DNA of 64,000 nt from Hyphomicrobiales bacterium. GTDB taxonomy: Bacteria; Pseudomonadota; Alphaproteobacteria; Rhizobiales; Rhizobiaceae. The notes below the pieces were generated by a model. The model ran no database searches, was not told the origin of the DNA, and was given only the letters and a program-made list of their open reading frames with translations. The stretch is from positions 60,389 through 124,388 of the forward strand of contig UEIF01000003.1 in the NCBI GenBank assembly GCA_900468805.1. The letters run 5' to 3'. A program made the position numbers and the translations under genes. Shown piece after piece: positions 18,914 to 27,352 of the stretch (positions are counted from its first letter, which is position 1; each line of letters opens with the position of its first letter).

Positions 18914-18990
18914 GGCTGGGTAGCTCAGTTGGTGAGAGCGCAGGATTCATAACCCTGAGGTCGGCGGTTCAATTCCGCCCCCCGCTACCA
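18914..18990 (+). tRNA. tRNA-Met (anticodon CAT)
   Basis: The 77 nt sequence folds as a cloverleaf: acceptor GGCTGGG with CCCCGCT, D-arm GCTCAGTTGGTGAGAGC, anticodon loop TTCATAA, T-arm GGCGG-TTCAATT-CCGCC, discriminator A and encoded CCA. One acceptor pair (T4-C69) and the last anticodon-stem pair (A-C) are mismatched. The G1-U72 end pair and stem argue against a standard initiator, so this is an elongator or a tRNA-Ile2-type CAU; the latter would be the TilS substrate. Confidence 0.9.
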
Positions 18991-19077
18991 TTTTTCCCTA
19001 AAAGCAAAACAGTCGATGCGCATCAGTTGCGTAGTCGGTATAATTTTGACTGGACGCATCGTCACCGGGGATTCACG

Positions 19078-19335
19078 ATGAAATATGCTGTTGTCGCAAT
19101 ACTTCTCCTCCTGGCAGCCGGCTGCAGCACGACAGCGACAGAAGACCAGCCCATACCGGGTAGCCTGACTTATGGCGGCAAGGTTATCCATTCGCCCTAT
19201 AGGCCCGGCACTGTGATAAAGCACACGTTCCTTGGCGAATTCGGCTATCGGCAGTTCGAACGGTATGTTGTTCAGCCTGACGGGACGCTCAAGCTTGCCT
19301 CCCGCATTGAAAGCGAAGATTTCCTCTGGAACTGA
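19078..19335 (+). CDS. Small lipoprotein
   Basis: The 85-residue protein has a short signal with the lipobox AAGC (MKYAVVAILLLLAAGCS) and a soluble tail of about 65 residues. It would be anchored in the inner or outer membrane. I do not recognise a named domain; the tail contains GGKVIHSPYRPGTVIKH and ends in W-N. The ATG at 19078 follows CCGGGG. It is an isolated gene between a tRNA and a stress gene. A TATAAT box lies about 35 bp upstream. Confidence 0.75.
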   Translation: MKYAVVAILLLLAAGCSTTATEDQPIPGSLTYGGKVIHSPYRPGTVIKHTFLGEFGYRQFERYVVQPDGTLKLASRIESEDFLWN

Positions 19336-19441
19336 AGAGTGGCGTCGACTTCACCTGAGATTGACCTGCGTCAAGGCGCGGGATTACGATTGCTGGTGAA
19401 TTCCTTCCTCATTTTAATTTCGCCAGCAGAACGGATCTCCC

Positions 19442-19879
19442 ATGTACAATCGCATATTGCTGCCCACCGACGGTTCGGAACTTGCCGCTCGGGGCGTCGA
19501 CCATGGTCTGGCGCTTGCCAAGGCGCTCAAACTTCCCGTGACAGTCGTGAGCGTCATCGTGCCGCTGACCGGTTTTGCGCTTCAGGGGATCGTGCAGGCG
19601 GAAGCGATGGACAGTTATAACGAAGGCCGGCGGAAGGAGATCGAGGATCTGGAGCAGATCATCGCGGAAAAGGCGAAGCGCGCCGGTGTCGTTGCCGACT
19701 TCGTCAGCAAGGTGCATCTCTCGCCGGCCGCGGCCATTCTGGAAACGGCGGCAGAGCAAGGTTGCGGCCTGATCGTGATTTCTTCGCATGGCCGCCGTGG
19801 GATCTCGCGACTGATGCTTGGCAGCCAGACGTCCGAGGTACTTTCCGAGGCCGGTATTCCGGTCCTGGTGGTAAAGTAA
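19442..19879 (+). CDS. Universal stress protein (UspA family)
   Basis: A 145-residue single-domain Usp starting MYNRILLPTDGSELA, with the nucleotide-binding signature near the C-terminus (SSHGRRGISRLMLGSQTSEV, G-2x-G-9x-G-S/T), so it should bind ATP. Usp proteins act in the cytoplasm under starvation or respiratory stress. It stops 4 bp before the convergent small gene on the minus strand. Confidence 0.92.
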   Translation: MYNRILLPTDGSELAARGVDHGLALAKALKLPVTVVSVIVPLTGFALQGIVQAEAMDSYNEGRRKEIEDLEQIIAEKAKRAGVVADFVSKVHLSPAAAILETAAEQGCGLIVISSHGRRGISRLMLGSQTSEVLSEAGIPVLVVK

Positions 19880-19883
19880 CAGC

Positions 19884-20072
19884 TTAGCTTTCGCTCAGTG
19901 CGGCGAGGGATGCCGTGCGCTCGCCGGCGTGATCTGCCGTCTTGATGGACACCGCTCCGCTTTCTTCGCGGCTGTCGTCGGCCTCGTCACGGCTGCCTGC
20001 CTCCGGCGTCATGTAGAAGGCGAGCATTTCCTCCAGGCGCGAGGAAGTGAGGCTGGCGGCGAAACCCTTCAT
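19884..20072 (-). CDS. Small hypothetical protein (62 residues)
   Basis: An acidic soluble protein starting MKGFAASLTSSRLEEMLAFY. The ATG at 20072 has GAGGA at a good distance; an upstream ATG (20111) lacks a ribosome site. No domain is recognised. The middle (EAGSRDEADDSREESG) is low-complexity and probably disordered. Palindromic DNA at 20116-20146 lies just upstream and may control it. The gene is plausible but rests only on frame, ribosome site and spacing. Confidence 0.5.
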   Translation of the reverse strand: MKGFAASLTSSRLEEMLAFYMTPEAGSRDEADDSREESGAVSIKTADHAGERTASLAALSES

Positions 20073-20115
20073 GGTTTTCCTCGGCGGTGTTTTCCAGTTG
20101 CGGAATTTCATAACC

Positions 20116-20146
20116 CATGTTCCGGCAGGTCCGGAACATGTTCCGG
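20116..20146. promoter_or_regulatory. Overlapping palindromes (three half-sites)
   Basis: CATGTTCCGG (20116-20125), 5 nt, CCGGAACATG (20131-20140) is a perfect 10 bp dyad. The second arm is also the left half of CCGGAACATGTTCCGG (20131-20146), a perfect 16 bp palindrome. The three alternating half-sites lie between the small minus-strand gene and the end of the LysR gene. Confidence 0.6.
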
Positions 20147-20274
20147 AAGGTTGTCACCAACTTTCGAAGATCGGTGTCGAAAGCGTCTCACTTCAGATTC
20201 ACTTCCCACGCTTTAAATCCTTGTTTCCGCATCTCGTAATCGCAAAACTGCTGCGCACTTTTGGGCGACATGCT

Positions 20275-21177
20275 TCAGTCGCTGACAAGTTCGTTGCAGA
20301 ATTGGATAAAGGCGTTGACCTTGGCCGGTACGTGATGCCGGGAGGGGTGGATGGCATAGAGCGGGAAGGTTTCGCCCGGCCAGTCGGGGTAGAGTTCCAC
20401 AAGGCGTCCATCGGCAAGCAGGTCCTTGACGCTCAGCGCAAGCACCTGGGCGATGCCGGCGCCGGCAAGGCAAGCATCGAGCATGGTGCCGGGGTCGCTC
20501 ATCAGAAGCGGACCATGGGCGTCGAGCGGCACGATCTTCTTGCCTCTGTGCAGTTCCCATTCGAAAGTCCGGCCTGTCAGCGGATCGCGGAATTGGATGC
20601 AGGAGTGGTCGGTGATCTCGGCAGGCGTCTTTGGCGTACCGTGCTCAGCGAGATAGGCAGGTGTCGCGACCGTCAGAACGCGGGTTTCCATCAGCTTGCG
20701 GGCGATGCGCGAGGAGCTTGGCTGCTGGCCGAAGCGAATGGCGATATCAATGCCGTCGGCGACGAGATCGCTCATGAGATCGCGGGTTATCAATTCGAGT
20801 TTCAGCGCCGGATAGCGGGTGATGAACTGCTTCAGATGCGGCGCCAGCACCATGCGAGAAAAGATCGGATCGACATCGACGCGCAGGCGGCCGCGCACGG
20901 TCAGAGACGCACCTGATGCAAGCGTGGCGGCTTCTTCGATGCCATCAAGATGGGGAGCGACCTGCGCATAGAAGCGGGCTCCCTCATCCGTCAGCCGCAG
21001 TGAGCGCGTGGTGCGGTCGAGCAGGCGCACGCCGACGCGCGCCTCCAGCCTCGATATAGCGCGACTGATGCCAGAGGCTGAGAGGCCGAGCGCATCGGCA
21101 GCTTTGACGAAACTGCCGCTTTCGATGACCGCGGCAAGCGTGCTGACACCGGAAAGCAGGCGGCCGTCGAATGCCAT
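20275..21177 (-). CDS. LysR-family transcriptional regulator
   Basis: A 300-residue regulator with the usual N-terminal winged helix-turn-helix (FVKAADALGLSASGISRAIS, about residues 24-43) and periplasmic-binding-protein-like effector domain. It belongs to the subgroup often annotated as AaeR/DsdC-like 'LysR, TTG-type'; no target is adjacent in the expected divergent position except the stress-type gene at 21336. It is full length and intact, unlike the LysR remnant at 14.4 kb. Confidence 0.9.
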   Translation of the reverse strand: MAFDGRLLSGVSTLAAVIESGSFVKAADALGLSASGISRAISRLEARVGVRLLDRTTRSLRLTDEGARFYAQVAPHLDGIEEAATLASGASLTVRGRLRVDVDPIFSRMVLAPHLKQFITRYPALKLELITRDLMSDLVADGIDIAIRFGQQPSSSRIARKLMETRVLTVATPAYLAEHGTPKTPAEITDHSCIQFRDPLTGRTFEWELHRGKKIVPLDAHGPLLMSDPGTMLDACLAGAGIAQVLALSVKDLLADGRLVELYPDWPGETFPLYAIHPSRHHVPAKVNAFIQFCNELVSD

Positions 21178-21282
21178 GGATCACTCCTGATTTGGTGTCA
21201 TGGATAATCGTTGGGAAGTGCGGCATAGTCAACCACACAGGCCCTGGTCGCTGCCCGCGTGGATCCAGAAAAGCGGTTCGAT

Positions 21283-21307
21283 GGAACATCTTCCCGCCGA
21301 TTTAGTT
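21283..21307 (+). promoter_or_regulatory. EcfG/RpoE2-type promoter upstream of the 21336-21731 gene
   Basis: GGAAC (21283-21287), 16 nt, AGTT (21304-21307), ending 28 bp before the start codon. It fits the general stress consensus GGAAC-N18/19-TT. Confidence 0.75.
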
Positions 21308-21335
21308 TCTCCCGCACAGATTGGAGGATCATGCG

Positions 21336-21731
21336 ATGACCCAATATGGTGACGACAAGAAGACCCCGATCGTGGATGAGAACACCGGTATGCCGCTCGG
21401 GCAGGCATCCTATGAAGACGAGAAGGTCCTGGCCGATGAGCGGCGCAGCGTCTCGCTCTGGGGTGTACTTGCAGCCGGTATCCTGGTCATCCTGATCGCC
21501 GCGGCGAGCTTTGCCATCTGGCCGAGCACGACGACAGATCCGGCTTCGACTGCATCCACAAAGCCTGACGCGATCAATGTCCAGCCTTCCGGTCAGGGCA
21601 CATTCGACAATAATCCGGCAACCGGCTCCATCAAACCGCCGGAAGCAACCGACCGAGATCCGACACCCGACGGAAGCGGCGGCGGCCCAACAGGCGTGAC
21701 TACGCCAAGCGGTACGCAGAACGGACAGTGA
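21336..21731 (+). CDS. Small single-pass membrane protein, stress-promoter driven
   Basis: A 131-residue protein with a soluble N-terminus, one transmembrane helix (about residues 45-65, WGVLAAGILVILIAAASFAI) and a long Pro/Thr/Gly/Ser-rich tail, probably periplasmic and disordered. The ATG at 21336 follows GGAGGA. The function is unknown. An EcfG-type promoter directly upstream suggests general stress induction. A terminator follows. Confidence 0.75.
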   Translation: MTQYGDDKKTPIVDENTGMPLGQASYEDEKVLADERRSVSLWGVLAAGILVILIAAASFAIWPSTTTDPASTASTKPDAINVQPSGQGTFDNNPATGSIKPPEATDRDPTPDGSGGGPTGVTTPSGTQNGQ

Positions 21732-21760
21732 GGGTGTAATCTAGCATCACGGCTGGGGAA

Positions 21761-21787
21761 GGCCGCGCGTGACCGCGCGGCCCTTTT
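21761..21787 (+). terminator. Terminator between the stress gene and xpk
   Basis: GGCCGCGCG-TGAC-CGCGCGGCC followed by CTTTTC; a 9 bp GC-rich stem closing the plus-strand gene before the convergent xpk. Confidence 0.85.
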
Positions 21788-21806
21788 CATATGATGCGAA
21801 CACCGT

Positions 21807-24194
21807 TCAGCCTGCTGGCCATTTCCAGTTGCGCACATCTGGCATGTCCTCGCCATATTCTCGGACATAGGCGTGATGCTCGACCAGCTTTGCCGTCAGG
21901 CTCTCCAGCACTTCAGGTACTTTCTCCTTCAGGCCCGGAACGCGCTCGATCGCCTCGATGGCGAGATGGAAGCGGTCGAGTTCGTTGAGCACCGTCATGT
22001 CGAAGGGCGTCGTGGTCGTGCCCTCTTCGATGAAGCCTCGCACATGGATGTTGCGGTGATTGGTGCGCTTATAGGTCAGCCGGTGGATGAGGTAAGGATA
22101 GCCGTGATAGGCGAAGATCACAGGTCTGTCCGACGTGAAGATCGCGTCGAAGGCCTCGTCCGTCAGGCCATGCGGGTGCTGATCCTGCGATTGCAGGGCA
22201 AGCAGATCGACCACGTTGACGGTGCGGATCTTCAGCTCCGGAATATGCCGATGCAGCAGGTCGACGGCGGCGAGCGTTTCCATTGTCGGCACGTCGCCGG
22301 CGCAGGCCATGACGACATCGGGCGCGACCGTATCGTCCTCATGGCTTGCCCAGTTCCAGATGCCGATACCGGTCTCGCAATGTTTCACCGCCTCGTCCAT
22401 CGTCAGCCATTGCGGCTCCGGCTGTTTGCCGGCGACGATGACGTTGATGCGGTCGTAGGTCCTCAGGCAATGATCGCCGACCCAGAGCAGGGTATTGGCA
22501 TCCGGCGGCAGGTAGATGCGGACGATATCCGCCTTCTTGTTGGCGACGAGATCGACGAAACCGGGATCCTGATGCGAGAAGCCATTATGGTCCTGGCGCC
22601 AGACATGCGAGGTCAGGAGATAATTCAGGGACGATATCGGCTTCCGCCACTCCAGTTCGCGGGTGACCTTCAGCCACTTGGCATGCTGGTTGAACATGGA
22701 ATCGATGATGTGAATGAAGGCCTCGTAGCATGAAAACAGGCCGTGTCGGCCGGTCAGCAGGTAGCCTTCCAACCATCCCTGGCAAAGATGTTCGCTCAGT
22801 ACTTCCATGACGCGGCCGTCGCTGGCGAGACTCACGTCATAGGGTTCGATTTTCTCCATCCAGACGCGATCGGTAACTTCAAAGACGCTGCCGAGACGGT
22901 TTGATTCCGTTTCGTCGGGGCCGAAAATACGAAAGTTCGCGTTGGCTTCGTTGAGCTTCATCGTGTCGCGCAGGTAATGGCCGAGGATTTCGGTGGATTG
23001 CACCATCTCCGCCCCCCGTTTTTCTACCTTTACCTCATAGGTGCGGATATCGGGCGCGATCAGCTCCTTGCGCAGCAGACCGCCATTGGCATGCGGATTG
23101 GCACCCATACGGCGTTTGCCTGAGGGGGCCAGCGCCTGTAGTTCCGGCTTCAGCGTGCCCGAGGCATCGAAAAGGTCTTCGGGATCGTAACCGCGCATCC
23201 AGTCTTCGAGGATTTTCCGGTGTCCGTCGTTCTCCCGGCAATTGGAAACCGGCACCTGATGGGCGCGCCAGAAACCTTCGACCTTCTTGCCATCCACTTC
23301 CTTCGGGCCAGTCCAGCCCTTGGGGCTGCGCAGCACGATCATCGGCCAGCGCGGGCAGGCCTGCGGCGCTGTGCCGTCGCGTGCCTCCTTCTGTATTGCC
23401 CGAATGCGGTCAAAGATCTTGTCGAAGGCGGCGGCCATTTGCTGATGCATCTTTGCCGGCTCGTGGCCTTCAACGAAGAAGGGCTCATAACCATAGCCTT
23501 CGAACAAATGCGTCAGATCTTCGTCGCTCGTCCGGCCGAGAATGGTTGGATTGGCAATCTTGTAGCCGTTGAGATGCAGGATCGGCAGCACGGCGCCGTC
23601 GCGGGCGGGGTTCAGGAACTTGTTGGAATGCCAGCTCGCAGCCAACGGACCGGTTTCGGCTTCGCCGTCGCCGATCACACAGGCAACGATCAGATCAGGA
23701 TTGTCGAACGCTGCGCCATAGGCATGGACGAGCGCATAGCCGAGTTCACCGCCTTCGTGGATGGAGCCGGGGGTTTCCGGTGCTGCATGGCTCGGGATGC
23801 CGCCGGGGAAGGAGAACTGGCGGAAGAGCTTGCGCATGCCGTCTTCGGTCTCGGCGATGTCGGGATAGATCTCGCTGTAGATGCCTTCGAGGTAGGTATT
23901 GGCGACCATGCCCGGTCCGCCATGGCCGGGACCGCACATATAGATGATGTCGAGATCGCGGGTACGGATGACGCGGTTCAGATGCGCATAGATGAAGTTG
24001 AGGCCGGGTGTCGTGCCCCAATGGCCGAGCAGGCGAGGCTTGATATGTTCGGGTTTCAACGGCTGGCGCAGGAGGGGATTGGACAGGAGATAGATCTGTC
24101 CGACCGAGAGATAATTGGCTGCCCGCCAATAACGGTCGATGAGCGCGAGTTCCGCGTCGGAAAGAACTGCTGGAGTCGAGACATGCTTTTCCAT
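21807..24194 (-). CDS. xpkA: Phosphoketolase
   Basis: This TPP enzyme cleaves xylulose-5-phosphate (and possibly fructose-6-phosphate) with phosphate to acetyl-phosphate and a shorter sugar phosphate. The protein is 795 residues, the usual length. Motifs are [36 protein letters not shown] and the TPP/metal site [20 protein letters not shown] chose the ATG at 24194 because GGGAGAAAT precedes it; an extension of 11 codons upstream lacks a ribosome site. ackA lies 72 bp upstream on the same strand, so acetyl-phosphate is turned into acetate and ATP. Confidence 0.95.
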   Translation of the reverse strand: MEKHVSTPAVLSDAELALIDRYWRAANYLSVGQIYLLSNPLLRQPLKPEHIKPRLLGHWGTTPGLNFIYAHLNRVIRTRDLDIIYMCGPGHGGPGMVANTYLEGIYSEIYPDIAETEDGMRKLFRQFSFPGGIPSHAAPETPGSIHEGGELGYALVHAYGAAFDNPDLIVACVIGDGEAETGPLAASWHSNKFLNPARDGAVLPILHLNGYKIANPTILGRTSDEDLTHLFEGYGYEPFFVEGHEPAKMHQQMAAAFDKIFDRIRAIQKEARDGTAPQACPRWPMIVLRSPKGWTGPKEVDGKKVEGFWRAHQVPVSNCRENDGHRKILEDWMRGYDPEDLFDASGTLKPELQALAPSGKRRMGANPHANGGLLRKELIAPDIRTYEVKVEKRGAEMVQSTEILGHYLRDTMKLNEANANFRIFGPDETESNRLGSVFEVTDRVWMEKIEPYDVSLASDGRVMEVLSEHLCQGWLEGYLLTGRHGLFSCYEAFIHIIDSMFNQHAKWLKVTRELEWRKPISSLNYLLTSHVWRQDHNGFSHQDPGFVDLVANKKADIVRIYLPPDANTLLWVGDHCLRTYDRINVIVAGKQPEPQWLTMDEAVKHCETGIGIWNWASHEDDTVAPDVVMACAGDVPTMETLAAVDLLHRHIPELKIRTVNVVDLLALQSQDQHPHGLTDEAFDAIFTSDRPVIFAYHGYPYLIHRLTYKRTNHRNIHVRGFIEEGTTTTPFDMTVLNELDRFHLAIEAIERVPGLKEKVPEVLESLTAKLVEHHAYVREYGEDMPDVRNWKWPAG

Positions 24195-24266
24195 GGATTT
24201 CTCCCGTTTAAACTTGTTCAACGTCAATTCTAGCGGCTGGTGCCGACATGCATTTGATCTGGATCA

Positions 24267-25442
24267 TCAGGAACGACGAATAGAGAGCGCTTCCTGCGCG
24301 ATGATCTGTTCCTCGTCAGTGGCAATGACATGTGCCGTTATGCGGCTTGCGAGTGTTGTGATTGTGAAGCCGTTGGCGGCATTCGCCTTTTCGTCGACGG
24401 CAAGGCCGAGCCAGCTCAAGCGCTGGAGGACAGCCGCGCGGATCTGCGGCTGATGCTCACCGATGCCGGCCGTGAAGACTATGGCGTCAAGCCCGCCGAG
24501 CGTCACCGACATACGGCCGATCTCGCCTGCGATGCGCAATGTGAAGAGGTCGAGCGCCTCTTGGGCTTCTGCGCGGCTATCCTCAAGAAGATCGCGGGTA
24601 TCGGCATTGATGCCGGAGACGCCAAGCAGGCCGGAGCGATGGTAGAGTAGATCTTCCACCTGATCGGCGGACTGCTTCTTTTGCTGCAGCAGATGCAGGA
24701 TCACGCCGGGATCGAGCCAGCCGGGCCTTGTTGCCATGGGAATGCCGTCAAGCGTGGAAAAGCCCATGCTGCAATCGCGACTGATGCCGTTTTCCAGAGC
24801 GCAGAGGCTTGCGCCGCTACCGAGATGCGCGGCGACGATTTTCGCTTTATTCGACAACCTGCGGTTCACCTCGCCGGCGATGAATTTGTAGGAAAGGCCA
24901 TGAAAGCCGTAGCGCTTGATGCCCTCGTCATGAAGTGCGCGGGGGATGGCGAAGCGGCGGACGAGATCGGCCTGTGTGGCGTGAAAGGCGGTATCGAAGG
25001 AAGCGGTCTGGGCAAGCTGTGGCTTCAGGTGTTTCAGGGCACGGATGAATCGAAGCGCCTGCGGCTGATGAAGGGGTGCGAGCGGCGTGAGCGCGTCGAT
25101 CGCCGCGATTGCGACATCATCGAGCGTAGTTGCCGCGGTAAAACGGTCGCCTCCATGGACGACGCGGTGGCCGGCAGCGCGGACGGTCTCGATATCGAAG
25201 TGCTCCGAGAGAAGTTTGAACGTTTCGTCGATGACCGCGTGCAGATCGTCGGTAAGCCCGGCCTTCAGCGGCATATCGAACGTTTGCGGACCTTCCGTCA
25301 GTTTGAAGGCGAGCGGTTCGGCGCGGAAGTCGATCACGCCCTTGCCGATGCGGCGCACCTTTGCATCCTCGATTGCGAAGATTCCGATCTTTACCGTCGA
25401 CGAGCCGGCATTGAAGGTCAGGAGAAGGTCGGTCGACGGCAT
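24267..25442 (-). CDS. ackA: Acetate kinase AckA
   Basis: AckA converts acetyl-phosphate and ADP to acetate and ATP. The protein is 391 residues from the ATG at 25442 (MPSTDLLLTFNAGSSTVKIG). Other motifs are RVVHGGDRF, AAHLGSGASLCALENG and FTAGIGEHQPQIR. Together with xpk it forms a two-gene phosphoketolase shunt, with no phosphotransacetylase nearby. A 9 bp inverted repeat lies 27-51 bp upstream of the start. Confidence 0.95.
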   Translation of the reverse strand: MPSTDLLLTFNAGSSTVKIGIFAIEDAKVRRIGKGVIDFRAEPLAFKLTEGPQTFDMPLKAGLTDDLHAVIDETFKLLSEHFDIETVRAAGHRVVHGGDRFTAATTLDDVAIAAIDALTPLAPLHQPQALRFIRALKHLKPQLAQTASFDTAFHATQADLVRRFAIPRALHDEGIKRYGFHGLSYKFIAGEVNRRLSNKAKIVAAHLGSGASLCALENGISRDCSMGFSTLDGIPMATRPGWLDPGVILHLLQQKKQSADQVEDLLYHRSGLLGVSGINADTRDLLEDSRAEAQEALDLFTLRIAGEIGRMSVTLGGLDAIVFTAGIGEHQPQIRAAVLQRLSWLGLAVDEKANAANGFTITTLASRITAHVIATDEEQIIAQEALSIRRS

Positions 25443-25468
25443 TTTACTTGATGCTCCCTGGCAGCGTG

Positions 25469-25493
25469 ACGATGACGAACTTAGCGTCATCGT
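25469..25493. promoter_or_regulatory. Inverted repeat upstream of ackA
   Basis: ACGATGACG (25469-25477), 7 nt, CGTCATCGT (25485-25493): a perfect 9 bp dyad placed where a repressor or activator of ackA-xpk would bind. Confidence 0.55.
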
Positions 25494-25649
25494 GCCGGGT
25501 GGGAAGTCTCTTGAATCCCGGCAGGCAATTTTTGGTTGCTGATTTCGGTCCCGGTTCCGGGATGGCGCGCGAATGGCCGCGTCATGAGAGCTTCACGCTA
25601 GGGATTTATTAACAAACGGCAATTTGCAAATGGAACAAGGAACTATGCC

Positions 25650-27245
25650 ATGGCCGACATTGCCCCCAGCCATAGCGACGCTTCCCATCCGCTGCATCAT
25701 TCGAACTCCGCCGGCAAATGGTTCCTGCCGGTGTTCGGGCTCGTTGTGGTCTGCGGTCTCGGATATGTCGGCTATGCCCTCGCCCGTGATCTGACTGCCG
25801 CAGTTGCCGTTCCCTGGCTGCTTCTCGGCCTTGCGCTGCTGATCGCGCTTGGCTTCGAGTTCGTCAACGGTTTCCATGATACGGCCAATGCCGTGGCGAC
25901 CGTTATCTATACGCGCTCCATGCCGGCGGAATTTGCCGTCATCTGGTCAGGCTTCTTCAATTTTCTCGGCGTCTTGACGTCGACGGGTGCCGTCGCCTTC
26001 GGCATCCTGGCCTTGTTGCCGGTCGAGCTCATCCTGCAGGTCGGCTCCGGCTCGGGCCTCGCCATGGTCTTCGCTCTATTGATCGCAGCGATCGTCTGGA
26101 ACCTTGGTACCTGGTATCTCGGTCTGCCGTCATCGAGCTCGCATACGCTGGTCGGCTCGATCATCGGTGTTGGCCTCGCCAACCAGTTCCTGGCGCCAGC
26201 AGGTTCAGCCACCAGCGGCGTGGACTGGTCGCAGGCAACCAACATTGGCCTGTCGCTCTTGATCTCGCCAATCATCGGTTTCGGCCTTTCCGCCATTCTG
26301 CTCATCGTTATGAAGTTCCTAGTGCGCAAACCCGAGCTCTATCAGGAGCCGAAGGGAAATCAGCCGCCGCCGTTGTGGATCCGCGCCATCCTGATCTTCA
26401 CCTGCACGGGCGTCAGCTTCGCCCACGGTTCGAACGACGGCCAGAAGGGCATGGGTCTCATCATGCTGATCCTGATCGGTCTGGTGCCGACCGCCTTCGC
26501 GCTGAACCGCACACCTGATGTCAATTACCTCGAAGCCTACAAGTCGGCTTCGGCACAGGTGGAAACCGCGCTCGGCAAATATGTGAAGCCGGGTATCACC
26601 GTCAGCGACTACAAGGCGGAAGTCAGCAATGCCGTCAAGAACAAGGTCTGGACGGATGCGACCACGCCGGCGTTGCAGCAGTATATCCACCAGACGAGCA
26701 CTGAAGTTGCAGCTTTTCCGACGCTGGAGGCCGTTCCGACCAATCTTGTCAGTAACGTCCGCAACGATATCTACCTGATCGGCGAGGCCCTCAAGCTCAT
26801 CGACAAGCAGAAGCTGCTGCCGATGGATGCCAGCGATCTCAAGGCCGTCACCGGCTATCATGCGGCGGTGGACAACGCCACGAAGTTCATTCCGTTGTGG
26901 GTAAAGGTCGCCGTCGCACTGGCGCTCGGCCTCGGCACCATGGTTGGCTGGAAGCGCATCGTCGTGACCGTCGGTGAGAAGATCGGCAAGACGCACCTGA
27001 CCTACGGCCAGGGCGCTGCCGCGGAAGTCGTCGCCATGGTGACGATCGCCTCGGCAGACCATCTCGGCCTGCCGGTTTCGACCACGCATGTGCTGTCATC
27101 CGGTGTGGCAGGCACGATGGCTGCGAACGGATCGGGCCTGCAATGGTCCACCGTGCGCAACATGCTCATGGCCTGGGTGCTGACGCTGCCGGCCTCGATC
27201 GCGATCGCCTTCCTGCTGTTCGTGATCCTGCGGCAAGTCTTCTAG
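25650..27245 (+). CDS. pit: Inorganic phosphate transporter, Pit family
   Basis: A 531-residue inner membrane protein for low-affinity phosphate (metal-phosphate) symport. The two family repeats are both present: FVNGFHDTANAVATVIYTRS near residue 72 and SFAHGSNDGQKGMGLIMLIL near residue 256. A soluble insert of about 130 residues (NYLEAYKSASAQ to LWVKVAV) separates the halves, as in PitA-type proteins. The ATG follows GGAAC-type purine-rich sequence. No Pho box was recognised upstream. Confidence 0.93.
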   Translation: MADIAPSHSDASHPLHHSNSAGKWFLPVFGLVVVCGLGYVGYALARDLTAAVAVPWLLLGLALLIALGFEFVNGFHDTANAVATVIYTRSMPAEFAVIWSGFFNFLGVLTSTGAVAFGILALLPVELILQVGSGSGLAMVFALLIAAIVWNLGTWYLGLPSSSSHTLVGSIIGVGLANQFLAPAGSATSGVDWSQATNIGLSLLISPIIGFGLSAILLIVMKFLVRKPELYQEPKGNQPPPLWIRAILIFTCTGVSFAHGSNDGQKGMGLIMLILIGLVPTAFALNRTPDVNYLEAYKSASAQVETALGKYVKPGITVSDYKAEVSNAVKNKVWTDATTPALQQYIHQTSTEVAAFPTLEAVPTNLVSNVRNDIYLIGEALKLIDKQKLLPMDASDLKAVTGYHAAVDNATKFIPLWVKVAVALALGLGTMVGWKRIVVTVGEKIGKTHLTYGQGAAAEVVAMVTIASADHLGLPVSTTHVLSSGVAGTMAANGSGLQWSTVRNMLMAWVLTLPASIAIAFLLFVILRQVF

Positions 27246-27248
27246 TTT

Positions 27249-27352
27249 AAAGCATTTCCGTTTTTCTTCGAAACACGGGAATGCTCTACCTCTTTGTTTC
27301 ACGCAATTCCGGACGCAAGCCGGTTCACACTTTTATTGGAATTGCTCTATTC
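27249..27352 (+). repeat. Rhizobial intergenic mosaic-type repeat
   Basis: The 104 bp after pit contain two dyads: AGCATTTCCGT pairs with ACGGGAATGCT (one mismatch), and GCAATTCC pairs with GGAATTGC around CCGG-CGCAAG-CCGG. This arrangement matches what I remember of RIME-like extragenic elements common in Rhizobium. It lies between convergent genes and may also serve as a terminator. Confidence 0.65.

Noticed and set aside
20116..20146. EcfG promoter or LexA box in the palindromes
   Set aside because: GGAAC is present twice but no TT element lies at 18-19 nt, and the GTTC-N7-GTTC spacing of an alphaproteobacterial LexA site is absent.
20047..20916. A 289-codon plus-strand frame
   Set aside because: It runs opposite the intact LysR gene and has no family signal.
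23220..24233. A 337-codon plus-strand frame
   Set aside because: It is opposite the phosphoketolase gene, with composition typical of shadows.
25600..25650. Pho box or EcfG promoter before pit
   Set aside because: GGAAC occurs twice close to the start but too near it and without the TT element; no CTGTCAT-type repeats were seen.
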